From assembly GCA_013416795.1 (NCBI GenBank), contig RQSC01000028.1, positions 863,474 through 877,161 of the forward strand: a stretch of DNA of 13,688 bases. Direction: 5' to 3'. Source of the DNA: Prasinococcaceae sp. CCMP 1430 (lineage: Eukaryota; Prasinodermophyta; Palmophyllophyceae; Prasinococcales; Prasinococcaceae). Below are positions 1 to 8,800 of this stretch, in pieces. Made by a program: the position numbers and the translations under genes. Under the pieces are notes generated by a model. The model was not told the DNA's origin and did not search any database. It saw only the letters and a program-made list of their open reading frames with translations. Position 1 is the first letter of the stretch. The number at the start of each line of letters is the position of its first letter.

Positions 1-143
1 GGGGGGGGGGGAGGCACGGGGTCCTCGGGCCCGCTCGATCGGAAGGTAGGGAGGCTGGTGCGGTCGGTCACCGCGGAGCCTTCGAGGAGGGCTAGGAGGA
101 GGCGAACAGCCGCGCGCGGGCGGGGCGCGCGCGTAGGGGTGCC
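1..143. other. 5' flank of first gene, G-rich
   Basis: The window opens with a run of 11 G followed by GC-rich sequence without a convincing coding signal. It ends in gtgccATGG, a strong Kozak-type context for the first gene. I see no TATA-like box. The homopolymer at the very edge may be a contig end. Confidence 0.4.
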
Positions 144-740
144 ATGGGCGCGCTGGCAGGGTCACTGGCGGGTTCGCAGCGTGCGCGGCGCATGACGCCG
201 GTGGCGGCGGAGGGGGGGGCTGTGGCGAGGCCGCGCGCGCGGTCTCGCGCGGCGCGACACCGTGGCGCGCGCTGCGTGCGCTCGAGCGCCGCGGCCGCGC
301 CGGGTGAGGGGGGAGGAGGCGCCGAGGACAGCGCCGGCAGCGGCGGCAAAGGCAGCGGGGAGCAGCAGCAGCGACGGAAGAAGAAGAACGCCTTCACGCA
401 CTTCGAGGTGGAGACGGCCGTGCCACCCACGAAGCGGCTCGGCCTCCACCCGTTTTTGCGCAACACGCAGTGCGGCGACAACATCACCGTCGACGAGCGC
501 GACTACATCGTGAACAAGGTGAGCAGGCGCCGCACAGGCCGCTGCGAGCGCCCGTCTGGCCGCCCACCGCGCTTCCTGCGGACGCCGCGTTTCCTGACGC
601 TGCCTCCTGCGCCACAGGTGACGTACGTGTACAAGCTCACGCGCGGGAGGTACGTCAAGGACAATCGCAAGCTCTCCGTCACGCCAGTCGGGCGGCACGT
701 GACCAACATGTTCCTCTCCTCGCTGTATGAGGACAGTTGA
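144..740 (+). CDS. Small conserved hypothetical protein, two exons
   Basis: Two exons, 144-518 and 618-740, flank a 99-base intron (519-617) with AAG|GTGAGC at the donor and CCACAG|GTG at the acceptor, phase 0. The spliced protein is about 165 residues. The first ~80 residues are Arg/Ala/Gly-rich low complexity and could be an organelle-targeting leader (inference). The conserved-looking core starts at FTHFEVETAVPPTKRLGLHP and continues through CGDNITVDERDYIVNKV into VTYVYKLTRGRYVKDNR, ending in LYEDS. The intron is a multiple of three with no stop, so retention would insert 33 residues into the core; the smooth join NKV-TYVYKL favours splicing. The start at 144 has the context gccATGG; an in-frame ATG at 192 is an alternative. 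It converges on the PhyH gene, with the stops 53 bases apart. I do not recognise a family with confidence and assign no function. Confidence 0.75.
   Translation: MGALAGSLAGSQRARRMTPVAAEGGAVARPRARSRAARHRGARCVRSSAAAAPGEGGGGAEDSAGSGGKGSGEQQQRRKKKNAFTHFEVETAVPPTKRLGLHPFLRNTQCGDNITVDERDYIVNKVSRRRTGRCERPSGRPPRFLRTPRFLTLPPAPQVTYVYKLTRGRYVKDNRKLSVTPVGRHVTNMFLSSLYEDS
519..617 (+). other. Spliceosomal intron, 99 bases, in frame
   Basis: The intron begins GTGAGC and ends GCGCCACAG, with a pyrimidine-rich stretch (ctgcctcctgcgcc) just before the acceptor. Its length is divisible by three and it has no in-frame stop, so both spliced and retained forms would be translatable. Confidence 0.7.
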
Positions 741-761
741 GAGATGCGCGAGATTACAGGG

Positions 762-787
762 CGCGCGCGCGCGCGTGGCGCGCGCGA
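762..787. repeat. CG dinucleotide tract between convergent genes
   Basis: A gcgcgcgcgcgcg-type run, broken once by tgg, fills the 53-base gap between two convergent stop codons. It is simple sequence; any role in 3' end formation is unknown. Confidence 0.6.
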
Positions 788-793
788 CTGTGA

Positions 794-2055
794 TCACATG
801 AATCGCCACAGCGCCTCGCGGTGTATGTGATCAGGCGCGCTGTGGAGCGTGTAGGCGTCCACGTAACTCACGACCTCCTGGCCGCGCCGGTATCGCGGGC
901 GCAGGACGTGCTGCTCTGCGATGGGCGGCGGGCTGCGCGAGCGCGTGCGTCGCACCGCGCGAGCAGGGGCGGCAGCTGTCAGAGAGCCCCTAGCGTGCGG
1001 CAGCGCGCGGCATAGATAGGCGAGAGCGGTGGTGGCGTGCACGTGCAACCGCGCAACCGCGCGCGCGCGTCAATGCGCCTCACCTGCTGCCGTTCCCGTC
1101 CGCATCGAACCTCTCCCACTCGACGATCGCTCCCCGCGAGCGCCCGGGGTTGGGCGACAGCTCGTTCGAGAGCTTCACGACGTGCGTGAAGACTCCGGCG
1201 CCGTCGTAGGCATCTTCGATAGGAAAGCCGAGCAACACCGTTCGCTGGCGAAGTCCAGAATCTTGGTGCCAGCTGTGCGGCGCTTTCTTCCGCGCGAGCG
1301 CGATGGAGCTGATGTCTGATATCCGCGTCGCGGCAGCGCCGGGGTCAGCACGCCTGCGCACATCCGCGGTGTATGTTGCGCGCGCGCGCACGCCAGCGCG
1401 AGCATTCAAGCAGTCCGTTGGAGCACAGCCACGAACTCACCGATCAGCGTGCCAGACGTGACTTCACCGCCGCACATCGCGCCCAGTGTGTGCATGAAGT
1501 CCCCGCCGCTCACGCCAGCAATTCCGTGGCGCGCGAGCGCGGCGCCGAGGTGTTCGTACTCCTCGGCGGCAGCGTCCCATCGCAGCATGAGGCTCGAAGA
1601 CAGCGCGCGCATGGCGGCCTCGGCGGCGGGCGACAGGGGCTCCGCAGATGTGCCTGCGAGCGCCAGTGGGCTCGCGCACGTCAGCGCACGTTGTGGCCAG
1701 CGATTTCCTCTGCGCGCTTGGCTCCGCCGCGCGCACCTTGCCGCTCCCTCTGCGCCGCCAGGTCCTCGCGTAGCGCTCGCCTGCAGTCGCGCCGCAGCGC
1801 TGCGCACGTATCCCACGCGTCGCCAAGACCCGCGCGTGGGAAGAGCTCGTCGAGAGAGTGATAGCGCACGTGGCCACTGTCGATCACGTCCTGCGGCACG
1901 TCGGCGTCGTCGCGCGCGCGCGCGTAGGCCGCGGGGCTAAAGACCTCGACCGACTCATTCGGAGGCGGCATCGGCGGGACCTGCACCTCCCCGCCGCCGC
2001 TGCCGCCGCCGCTGCCGCCGAAGACTCTCGTCCGATCGAAGTGCCGGGTACACTC
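794..2055 (-). CDS. PhyH-family Fe(II)/2-oxoglutarate dioxygenase, 5' incomplete
   Basis: Four minus-strand exons join in consistent phase: 2055-1737, 1653-1441, 1315-1084 and 932-794, giving 300 residues plus a stop. Introns are 83, 125 and 151 bases with donors GTGCGC, GTGAGT and GTGAGG and AG acceptors. The phytanoyl-CoA dioxygenase signature is visible. The metal-binding H-x-D is in PHSWHQDSGL (His at 1268-1266, Asp at 1262-1260). A distal His in TLHSAPDHIHR (844-842) is followed eight residues later by an Arg (820-818) that fits the 2-oxoglutarate carboxylate contact. Family members hydroxylate diverse substrates, so the substrate cannot be named. The first visible exon opens at an acceptor (CTGACTGACTGAAGCAG|GAG) with an in-frame stop upstream, so at least one 5' exon is missing; an n at 2078 lies in that intron. 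If translation began internally, the Met at 1971 would give 272 residues. Confidence 0.8.
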
Positions 2056-2741
2056 CTGCTTCAGTCAGTCAGCAAACNCGCAGCGGAAGGCCCGGGCGGC
2101 GCATCGCGCGAGAAGGGGGGTCGGGGGGGGATTAGTTCCGGGTGGATTAGGATTCGTTCCAGTTCCTACCGCCCCGGCCATCAAAAACGCTTGGGGCGGG
2201 CGCCCTCGACGTATTTTAGCAGCAGCGAATGCGCACACGCGCACGCTGCACCATCTCGCGGCGAGTGCGGGGATGCTTTGGCAAACATTGCGACGCACAC
2301 CGCATGCCATCATGATGGTGCGCGCGGCCTCGGGGGGCGCGCACCAACCAAAACGTTGCGCGGACGCGTGCTCAGCACGTGTGTCGATCAGCTCTGCGCG
2401 CAGCGTCGGGATGTCACGCGGGCGTGTGTCTGACGTGCGCGCCCGCCGCGGCGAAATATCTCGTTAAACTGTCGGACACACGTGGCAGATACTGACTGCC
2501 GCGCTCGATCGAGCGCGCACCGCGGCGGCGTGCGTACCGCGCCGCCTCGGGCGGCGCCGCGTGTGCCCGCTGCGTGCCGCCGTGTGCGAGCGCATTGAGC
2601 ACTGCGGCGTCCCCGACTCCCCGCACAGACGGGTGCCGCGGGCTCAGATGGAGTGCACGCGTGCCACTCTGCGTGCACACAGCACCACAGGCCGACGTCT
2701 GCTCCCCTCTACGTAGCACTGAAGTACTCCCGGCTGCCATC
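2056..2741. other. Divergent intergenic / 5' intron region, no clear gene
   Basis: This 686-base stretch separates the first recognisable PhyH exon (-) from the cysteine-repeat gene (+). It must hold the missing 5' PhyH exon(s), part of an intron and the promoters of both genes. A branch-point-like CTGACTGAC lies directly before the PhyH acceptor. A single n sits at 2078. Parts are less GC-rich than the surroundings (around 2140-2230 and 2450-2500). I examined the minus-strand frames for a PhyH N-terminus and found none I could defend. Short open frames occur but have shadow-like Arg/Ala composition. Confidence 0.5.
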
Positions 2742-2816
2742 ATGAAGAAAGCCGCCGTGCTCATCAGCGTCGCGGCGGCCCTTGCGCTGGCGTCGCCCCC
2801 CGCCTCCTTCGTCTCC
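2742..2816 (+). other. Signal peptide coding segment
   Basis: Residues 1 to about 25 start with MKK and continue into AAVLISVAAALALA, an uninterrupted hydrophobic core, followed by small residues around ASFVSGLSA that offer several possible signal peptidase sites. The exact cleavage site is not determinable by eye. Confidence 0.75.
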
Positions 2817-4201
2817 GGCCTGTCTGCCTCACCTATGCCGTCCCCTGGACAAGGTGAGTTCCAGAGACTCGCCGCCCCCGCACGTGCTCAAGGAGCAACG
2901 AAGCGCGCATTGTTGACGAATGATTTTACTCCCACCCACGCATCCGATCCGTAGACACGACCGCCGGCTGCTACGACATCGAAGTCCATCAGGTACGCGA
3001 GCTTGCAGGTGACGCGAAGCGCGCCCTTGGCGTGTTCCGTTTGGCGAGACCTTTGTCGCTTTTCGATGCGGCGTAGCCGCGTAGCCGGCCTACATTGCCC
3101 GAGCATTGACTAATTCAACGCGCCCCTGGCCACTATGGCTGGCCACGGTGTGTTGTCCGCATTCGCGCGTGTGACGGCATGTCCTTTTAGTGCTCGTGCA
3201 CGACGACAGAGGCGGCGTGCCTCGCGGGAAACGACCCGAACAGTGCAACGCCCAGGTACTACTGGACCGACGCTTGCAACTGCAACGCCGACGGCTCTTC
3301 CGCAGGCTGCTCATCATGGAGATGCACAAGTGCAACTGCACGGCTCAGAGCACCAAGGAGGAGTGCGAGGCCGATGGCAACAACATCTGGACCGACGCCT
3401 GCGGCTGGGGCTACGGCCAGCCCTGCGGGCCGAACCCTCCGCCGGCGGAAGACGGCGGCGGCTGCTTCGTCCTTCCCGGTAACGGCGCTGGCACGGCTGG
3501 CTGCAACTGTGACCCCACCGTGACTGTCTCTGATTGCTTTGATCAGGGGGGCGTCTGGGCCGCGTACTGCGCCTTCGATGGTACTGGGAAGTGCTCCATC
3601 TTTGGCACAGCCGGCTGCTACAGCGGCGCGCCTGAACACACCTGCGATTGCAACATCGACGAGGAATCATGCGCAACTGCAGACAACGCATTCGGCAAGG
3701 TTGGCATCTGGACTGACGTACGTATCACCCAGATTTTTCGCACCCGCCCGCCGGACCACCGCACGCAAGCATGCCCTGCCATCCTGCTGGCGGGAGACCG
3801 CTGACGCGCGCGCCTCCATTGCCTGCTTCTCCCCTCTTGCCTCTGCGATGAAACATACACAGGGTTGCAGCTGCGGCGGCGCGGGCGACACCGACCCGAA
3901 CGGCGGCTGCTACGAGCTCTCCAGCCACCAGTGCAACTGCGACTCCTCGCGCGACGCGTGCGAAGCACAGAACCCCGACGGCGCAGACCCACAGTACTTC
4001 TGGACGGGCGCCTGCTCCTGCGACGGCACTCCAAGCGCAGGTTGCTTCCTGCGCGACACCTTCGAATGCCTCTGCAGCGAGACGGCGCTCCTCTTTGAGG
4101 ACTGCTTCGCTCAGAATGGCGTCTGGACCGACATGTGCGCGTGGACCGGCGATGGCGGATGCGCCATCCCCCCGACCTTCGCCGTGGAGGCCAACGCGTG
4201 A
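2742..4201 (+). CDS. Secreted cysteine/tryptophan six-repeat protein, apparent frameshift
   Basis: Four exons: 2742-2853, 2955-2992 (only 38 bases), 3191-3717 and 3863-4201. Introns of 101, 198 and 145 bases use GTGAGT/GTACGC/GTACGT donors and AG acceptors, and phases agree. Residues 1-25 or so form a signal peptide (MKK, then a long Ala/Leu/Val stretch). The remainder is six tandem units of about 40-50 residues built on C-x-C, a mid-unit Cys, W-(T/A)-x-x-C-x-(C/W/F), then G-x-C, for example IWTDACGWG, YFWTGACSC and VWTDMCAW. No membrane segment or anchor follows, so a secreted, disulfide-rich product is likely. Exon 3 changes frame at 3311: the codon expected to be Phe after AGC in unit 1 lacks one base, and total exon length is 1016, one short of a multiple of three. 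The intact product would be 338 residues. I do not recognise the repeat as a named family; adhesion, cell-covering or carbohydrate binding are guesses. Confidence 0.75.
3311..3312 (+). other. Apparent one-base deletion (frameshift) in exon 3
   Basis: Upstream of 3311 the frame reads WTDACNCNADGSSAGC. Downstream the repeat continues one frame over, at ATC ATG GAG ATG CAC AAG. Parallel units read GCF at this point (AGCFLRD, GGCFVLP), so a TTC codon reduced to TC explains the shift. A competing reading is a 50-base intron at 3256-3305 (CCCAG|GTACTA ... TTCCGCAG|G), which would also restore the frame but would remove the conserved WTDAC core of unit 1. The conserved core makes me favour a missing base, real or an assembly error. 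Confidence 0.65.
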
Positions 4202-4303
4202 CTTTGAAGCGACGATCTTCGCTACCACGCGAGCGGCTCGCGCTTCGACCATATATGTAGGTACTTTACACTTTGTACAGCTCGGGCCACTCGCGTCGCG
4301 CGG
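4202..4303. other. Convergent 3' intergenic spacer
   Basis: About 100 bases between the stop of the cysteine-repeat gene (+) and the stop of the UBL-LRR gene (-). It is AT-richer than its surroundings around 4250-4280 (catatatgtaggtactttac), as expected for a polyadenylation region, but there is no AATAAA on either strand here. Confidence 0.4.
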
Positions 4304-5497
4304 TCAGTGTTGTCGATGAAGCTCGACGTCCGCGCCCTCGTCGAGGTCGTCCACGCGCACGCCCCCACCGCCGAAGATGGCCGCGCTCTTCTGGGCCACG
4401 CGCCGCGCGTCGAAGTCCGCCCACCCGGGGAGCTCGCGCAGCTGCTCTGCTGTCACGCTGCAACCGTGGAGAGTGAGCGAGTGCAGGCTGGTCGCGTGCG
4501 ACAGGAGCTCGCGCGGCACGCCAGCGGGCCCGAGAGCGGCGTTGCCATCGGCGGAGAGCACGCGCAGCCGCGCGCACCTCCCGAGCGACGCCGGCAGGGC
4601 GCACAACCTGTTGTGCGCCGCGCGCAGCTCCTCGAGCGCGACGCAGGATCCGAGCTCCTCGGGCAGCTCTGCGAGCGCATTGCTGTCGACGCGCAGCACC
4701 GCCAGGGCGGCCATTGCGCCGATGGAACCCGGCAGGGCCTCGAGCGCGTTGCCGCTCAAGTCGAGCACGCGCAGTGCGCCCGCGCGCTGTGCGCAGAAGA
4801 AGCTGGCAGGCAGCACGCCGGCGAGCCTGTTGTGCGCGAGCTGAACGTTGGCCAGGGTGTCTGCCAGCGCATCCCAGGGCACGCCGGCAGTTGTGAGCGC
4901 GCACTCGCTCAGTCGCAGCGTGCGGAGCTTCGACAGCGAGCCCCAGTCGTAGGCCATGAGGCACTCGATGCCCGCGTTGCCGCCGGCGTCCAGGATGCGC
5001 GCGCTGGCGCCGACGCCGAACGCTTCGGCGGGCAGGGCGTCGAGCGCCTCGTCGCGCAGCGACACGATGCCCGTCTTCGCCCACGACTTGGCTCGCTCTG
5101 CGATTGGCAAGGCGCGCGCAGCTGGCCGCGCTGCGGCGGCAGATGGCACGGTCTTGCGCAGCTTTGTCGGCGGGCGGGCAGGTTTGGACGCGCCGCCCGC
5201 CACTGCCCGCAACGGTGGAGCCCCCGTGGTCGCGAGAAGCATGAGCTTCGCGCCGGGCTTGAGCACTCCGCCGAGCTCGGCAGCGTCGTCGTCGAGAGAC
5301 TTCCCCTTGGCAATGAGCCGCATCGCGCGCGCGGGCGCGCCGCCGCCGGCCCCGCGCGCTGCGAGCAGCGCCTTCAGCGCGCCCACGGTGTCGCGCGGCG
5401 AGACGCCAAGCTGCAGCGGCGCGTCCCTGCCGTGCTTCACCGTCACGCTCATCAGCGCGGCCGCACCTCCCTCTCCGTCGCCGGCGGCCGTCGCCAT
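4304..5497 (-). CDS. Ubiquitin-like domain plus leucine-rich-repeat protein
   Basis: Single exon, 397 residues from the ATG at 5497-5495 (cgggcgATGGCG). Residues ~15-91 form a ubiquitin-like fold: MSVTVKHGRDAPLQLGV, then DTVGALKALL, RLIAKGKSLDDD and LKPGAKLMLL, matching the beta-grasp pattern. A linker (about 92-142) contains ERAKSWAKTGIVSLRD, which introduces leucine-rich repeats over ~143-365 (LRTLRLSECAL, LRVLDLSGNALEALP, LAVLRVDSNALAELP, LEELRAAHNRLCALP). The tail WADFDARRVAQKSAAIF has the Phe-Asp-Arg-Arg character I recall from the plant family 'LRR and ubiquitin-like domain-containing protein' (At2g30105 type). There is no C-terminal di-glycine, so the UBL acts as a fixed module, probably binding proteasomal or other UBL receptors (inference). 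The open frame extends past the ATG to 5914, but that part includes the poly(A) tract and overlaps the divergent gene. Confidence 0.85.
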   Translation of the reverse strand: MATAAGDGEGGAAALMSVTVKHGRDAPLQLGVSPRDTVGALKALLAARGAGGGAPARAMRLIAKGKSLDDDAAELGGVLKPGAKLMLLATTGAPPLRAVAGGASKPARPPTKLRKTVPSAAAARPAARALPIAERAKSWAKTGIVSLRDEALDALPAEAFGVGASARILDAGGNAGIECLMAYDWGSLSKLRTLRLSECALTTAGVPWDALADTLANVQLAHNRLAGVLPASFFCAQRAGALRVLDLSGNALEALPGSIGAMAALAVLRVDSNALAELPEELGSCVALEELRAAHNRLCALPASLGRCARLRVLSADGNAALGPAGVPRELLSHATSLHSLTLHGCSVTAEQLRELPGWADFDARRVAQKSAAIFGGGGVRVDDLDEGADVELHRQH

Positions 5498-5838
5498 CGC
5501 CCGCGGCGGCCAGGCGGCACGCAGTGGGCCGCGCCATCGGCGTTTTTTTTTTTTTTTTTTAACGCTCGTCGGCCTGCGCGCGCCGGATTGGGAGCGCGGG
5601 CGGGACTGCCGGGGCCGGGCGAAGGGGTGGGGGTGGGGGCGGGGAGGTGGGGGTGAGCGGGCGTCGGAGGCGCGCCGGGCCGCGCGCGAGCGCATGCGCG
5701 CGTGTGCGGGTGCGCGAGCCTTTCTCGCTCCCCCTAGTTCCGTACGCCCACCCACCGACCTCGGAGGGCTCCACAGCGCGCGCGCGCTGCGCCAGCGGCG
5801 CGCGCCGCCCCGCATCCCGCGCCACTCGCCCACACGCG
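5498..5838. promoter_or_regulatory. Divergent promoter region with poly(T)18
   Basis: These 341 bases separate the start codons of the UBL-LRR gene (-) and the SPAG17-like gene (+), so both promoters must lie here. An uninterrupted run of 18 T (5543-5560) stands out in otherwise very GC-rich sequence. It is followed by a G-rich stretch (5617-5655, gggg-type runs separated by single bases) that could form a quadruplex. No TATA box is evident. The poly(dA:dT) tract could act as a nucleosome-depleting element (known behaviour of such tracts in other eukaryotes; inference here). Confidence 0.5.
5543..5560. repeat. Poly(T)18 homopolymer
   Basis: Eighteen consecutive T on the + strand, 45 bases upstream of the UBL-LRR start codon. 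The exact length is likely to be uncertain because homopolymers of this size are error-prone in sequencing. Confidence 0.8.
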
Positions 5839-8800
5839 ATGGCCGACGCTGCGGAGGCTGCCGAGGCCGACGCCGCGCCTGACGCGCGCACGTTCGCCGT
5901 GTCGTGGCACGCACGCGCAGCAGTCGCGTGTGCGCCGGCGTCAGTCGCAGAGGCGGCCGCCGAGGCCGCGACGGCCGTCGCGGACGCGCTCGGCGCTGGA
6001 ACCTTTACCGTGACGGCGGGCGAGCTGCTCGGCGCTGCGCTGGGGGGTTCCGTAGGCGGCGCGCTCGCCGCGCGCATCGCCTCCGATGAGGAGGCCGCTG
6101 CAGCTGCTGAGCAGGAGCGCCGCGCAGCCACACTCGAAGAGTGCGAGGCGTCAGCCACCGAGGCGCGGGCCGCGGCGGAGGAGGCTCGCGCGGCAGCCGA
6201 GGCCGACAGGGTGGATGACCCTGCCGCTGCCGCCGCCGCCGCCGCTGAAGCAGCTGCCAAGGCCGCCGTCGCGGACGCCGCCGTCGCCGACGCACGCGAC
6301 GCGCTTGGTGCGCCATTTGCGGGCGGCGCGACATACATCGTCCTCGCGCCGGCTGTCGCCGCCGGGACAGACGATGCCGAAACTGAGGCGCCGCCGCCGC
6401 CGCTGCAGGACGCTGCCGCAATCGCCGCCGCCCTGGAAGACTGCCCCCAACTCTGCGGCGTCATCAGCCTGTACGACGAAACCTCGGCGCCCGTGCCCGC
6501 CGACGGCGCCAGTACCGAGGGGGCCGACGGCGCCGACGTGCCTACCGTGGTCGAGCCCGAGCGCGCTCCGCTCGCGACATTCCTCGCAGCCGCGCCCGTG
6601 CGCGCCGTTGCGCTCATCGACGCGCCGTTCGATCCAGCGGCGGAGCCCGCAGCCGTGCCAGCCCCTGCGAGTGAAGACGGCACGCCCGTGCCCCTCGGAC
6701 CCGCTGCGACCTCGCTCCGCGCCGCGCTGGTGCGGCTGATCGAGCTCAGCGACGCGTACGACGCGTGGCGCAGCACCGCCGAGGTGCACGAGGTCCCAGA
6801 CTTTTTGGACGCGCCGCTGCCCGCGCACTACACGCAGCTGATGGATGCTGTGCCCGCGGCGCGCTGCAGCGTGGCGGTCACGCTCGACTGCATGGTCGAG
6901 CAGATCGCTCGAGACGCTGCGCTTGGCGCGAGCCACGAGGATGAGGCCCGCGCTGTGGCTGACGAGGACCGCGTGGGCGAGGTTACCTCGCTGCTTGACG
7001 CAGCGTTCGCCGCCATCAACCTCGGCGACGTCGGCGGCGCCGGCCCCACTCCATCCCGCGACGCGCCGACACCCGCCGGGCCCGTGCTCGTGTACGAGTC
7101 GGACGCGATCGCACGCGGCGCGGCGACGCTTGCCGCGGGAGCCGGCGAGCGCGGGATGGTCGACGTTGACGTCGAGGCTATCGAGGCGCGCATGCTGGAG
7201 CTGCTGGCGCCGCCCGGTGGCGAGGCGCGTCGCGGCATGCCCGAATCGCCCGAGCTCTCACCCGAGGCGCGAGGCGCGCGCAGGACGGCGCTCGCGGCGC
7301 TCTGCGCAGAGCGCGGCGTCGCGCTCGAGCCAACCGAGCGCCTCGCGCTGCTGCGCGCGGCGACAGACGCGCTGCCAGTGGAGGCGCTTGGCGGGAAGGA
7401 TTCAGACGCCGCCATGGCCATCGCCGCAGACATCTCGTCGCGCACCGTGGTGGAGACCATGCCCGCCACAACGCTCGCCCAAGTGTACTTCTCATCTCGC
7501 CTGCTGAGGGAGGCCGTCGAGACCTACTACGCGCCCGATGATGCCGTGCTGGCCGTCGTGTATGACAGCGTGCGAGCGGGAGGTCACGGGTCGCTCGAGG
7601 CGAATGCCGACGCGGCCGCGGCGGACGCTGCGCCGAATGCGGTGGCCGCAGCACCCTCATTCGGCGAGTTTGTCCGCAGCGGGGTCGACGCGACGGCGCT
7701 GCCGCATGTCGCTTACGATGTCGGCGCGGCATCGCTCGAACTGGGTACTGACCACGGCAGCGTGACATTCTGCTCGGGCGGCGGCATCGTCGTCGAGTCG
7801 GCGACTCTTGGCGGGCCCACGCTGGAGGCGCCCGGAAGGCGCACGACTGTCGGCCTCCGGGCGGGCGACGATGGCGAGGCGCTCGTCGTGGCGACCACTG
7901 CGGAGGGCACGGCGGTGACCGCGTCGGTGACTGGCACGGTCGGTGTCGCCGACGCGCTCGCCGCACAGGCGTCTGCCGCCGAGGCTCGCGCCGCGGCCAA
8001 GGCGGCGGCGGCCGCCGCCGCCGACGTCGGCGAGAGCGAGGGCGAACAGCAGGACCCACCCGCAGAGGTGCCCCCCGCTGAGACAGCCGAGCGCGACGAG
8101 GCCGCCGCGGAGGCTGACGCAAAGGACGTCCACGCCGACGCAGCGACAGCGGCTGCCGCGCCCGTGGAAGAGGCAGCGGCCAAGCCGGAGGCGGTCGAGG
8201 CTGAGGCAGAGGCAGAGGAGGGCGCGGCGGAGGCGGCAGCGGTGGCTTCCGCGGAGGCCGCGCTGCGCGCATCGCTGTGCGCGAGCCTACCCTCTGGTCT
8301 TATCGTGCGGCTGGCGGCCGATGGCACCGTTACGCAGCGCGGGGCGTCAGGCAGCGAGGAGCGCGTCGTGCTGCCCTCCGGCGCTGTGATCGTGCGCGGA
8401 GGTGCCGATGCCGCGGCTACCACGCTGTTGCTCACGGATGGCTCGGTCGCGGTGTCGGCGGAGGTGCGCGGCACGCCCGGCTGGGAGTGCACCAACGCCA
8501 CAGGCGTGCGCTGGGCGACGGACGCGGGCGCGTGGGTGTTCGGCGGCGTGGAGTACGTCGACGAGGCGCCCGCGGCAGCCGCGCGCGATGCGGCGCTCGC
8601 ATCGGCGACGCTAGCTGTGGAGGAGGCCAAGGCCGCCGTGGCGGAGGCGGAGGCTGGCGCCGAGGGCGAGGCCGCCGAGGCCGCCCCGGCCGAGGCAGCT
8701 CCCGAAGGCGGAGATGAGGAGGGCGCGGCGCTTCCTCCCACGCCCGCGCAGCTCTTGGCCGAGGCCGAGGAGCGCCTGGCGGCGATCGGAGATGTCGAGT

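Noticed and set aside
2065-2433. Open frames near 2065-2433 as the PhyH first exon or a separate gene
   Set aside because: They span the n, have Arg/Ala/Pro or Gly-Thr-Pro low-complexity content and show no PhyH N-terminal pattern or convincing donor.
4266-5656. Long open frames on both strands overlapping the UBL-LRR gene
   Set aside because: They are shadows: Arg/Ala/Gln-rich, without motifs, while the 4304-5497 minus frame shows clear UBL and LRR patterns.
5647-5838. Upstream extension of the SPAG17 frame
   Set aside because: There is no ATG upstream of 5839 in this frame, and the residues are Arg-rich noise.
5498-5914. N-terminal extension of the UBL-LRR frame to 5914
   Set aside because: It would translate the poly(A) tract into polylysine and overlap the SPAG17 start. 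The ATG at 5497 has a better context and sits just before the UBL domain.
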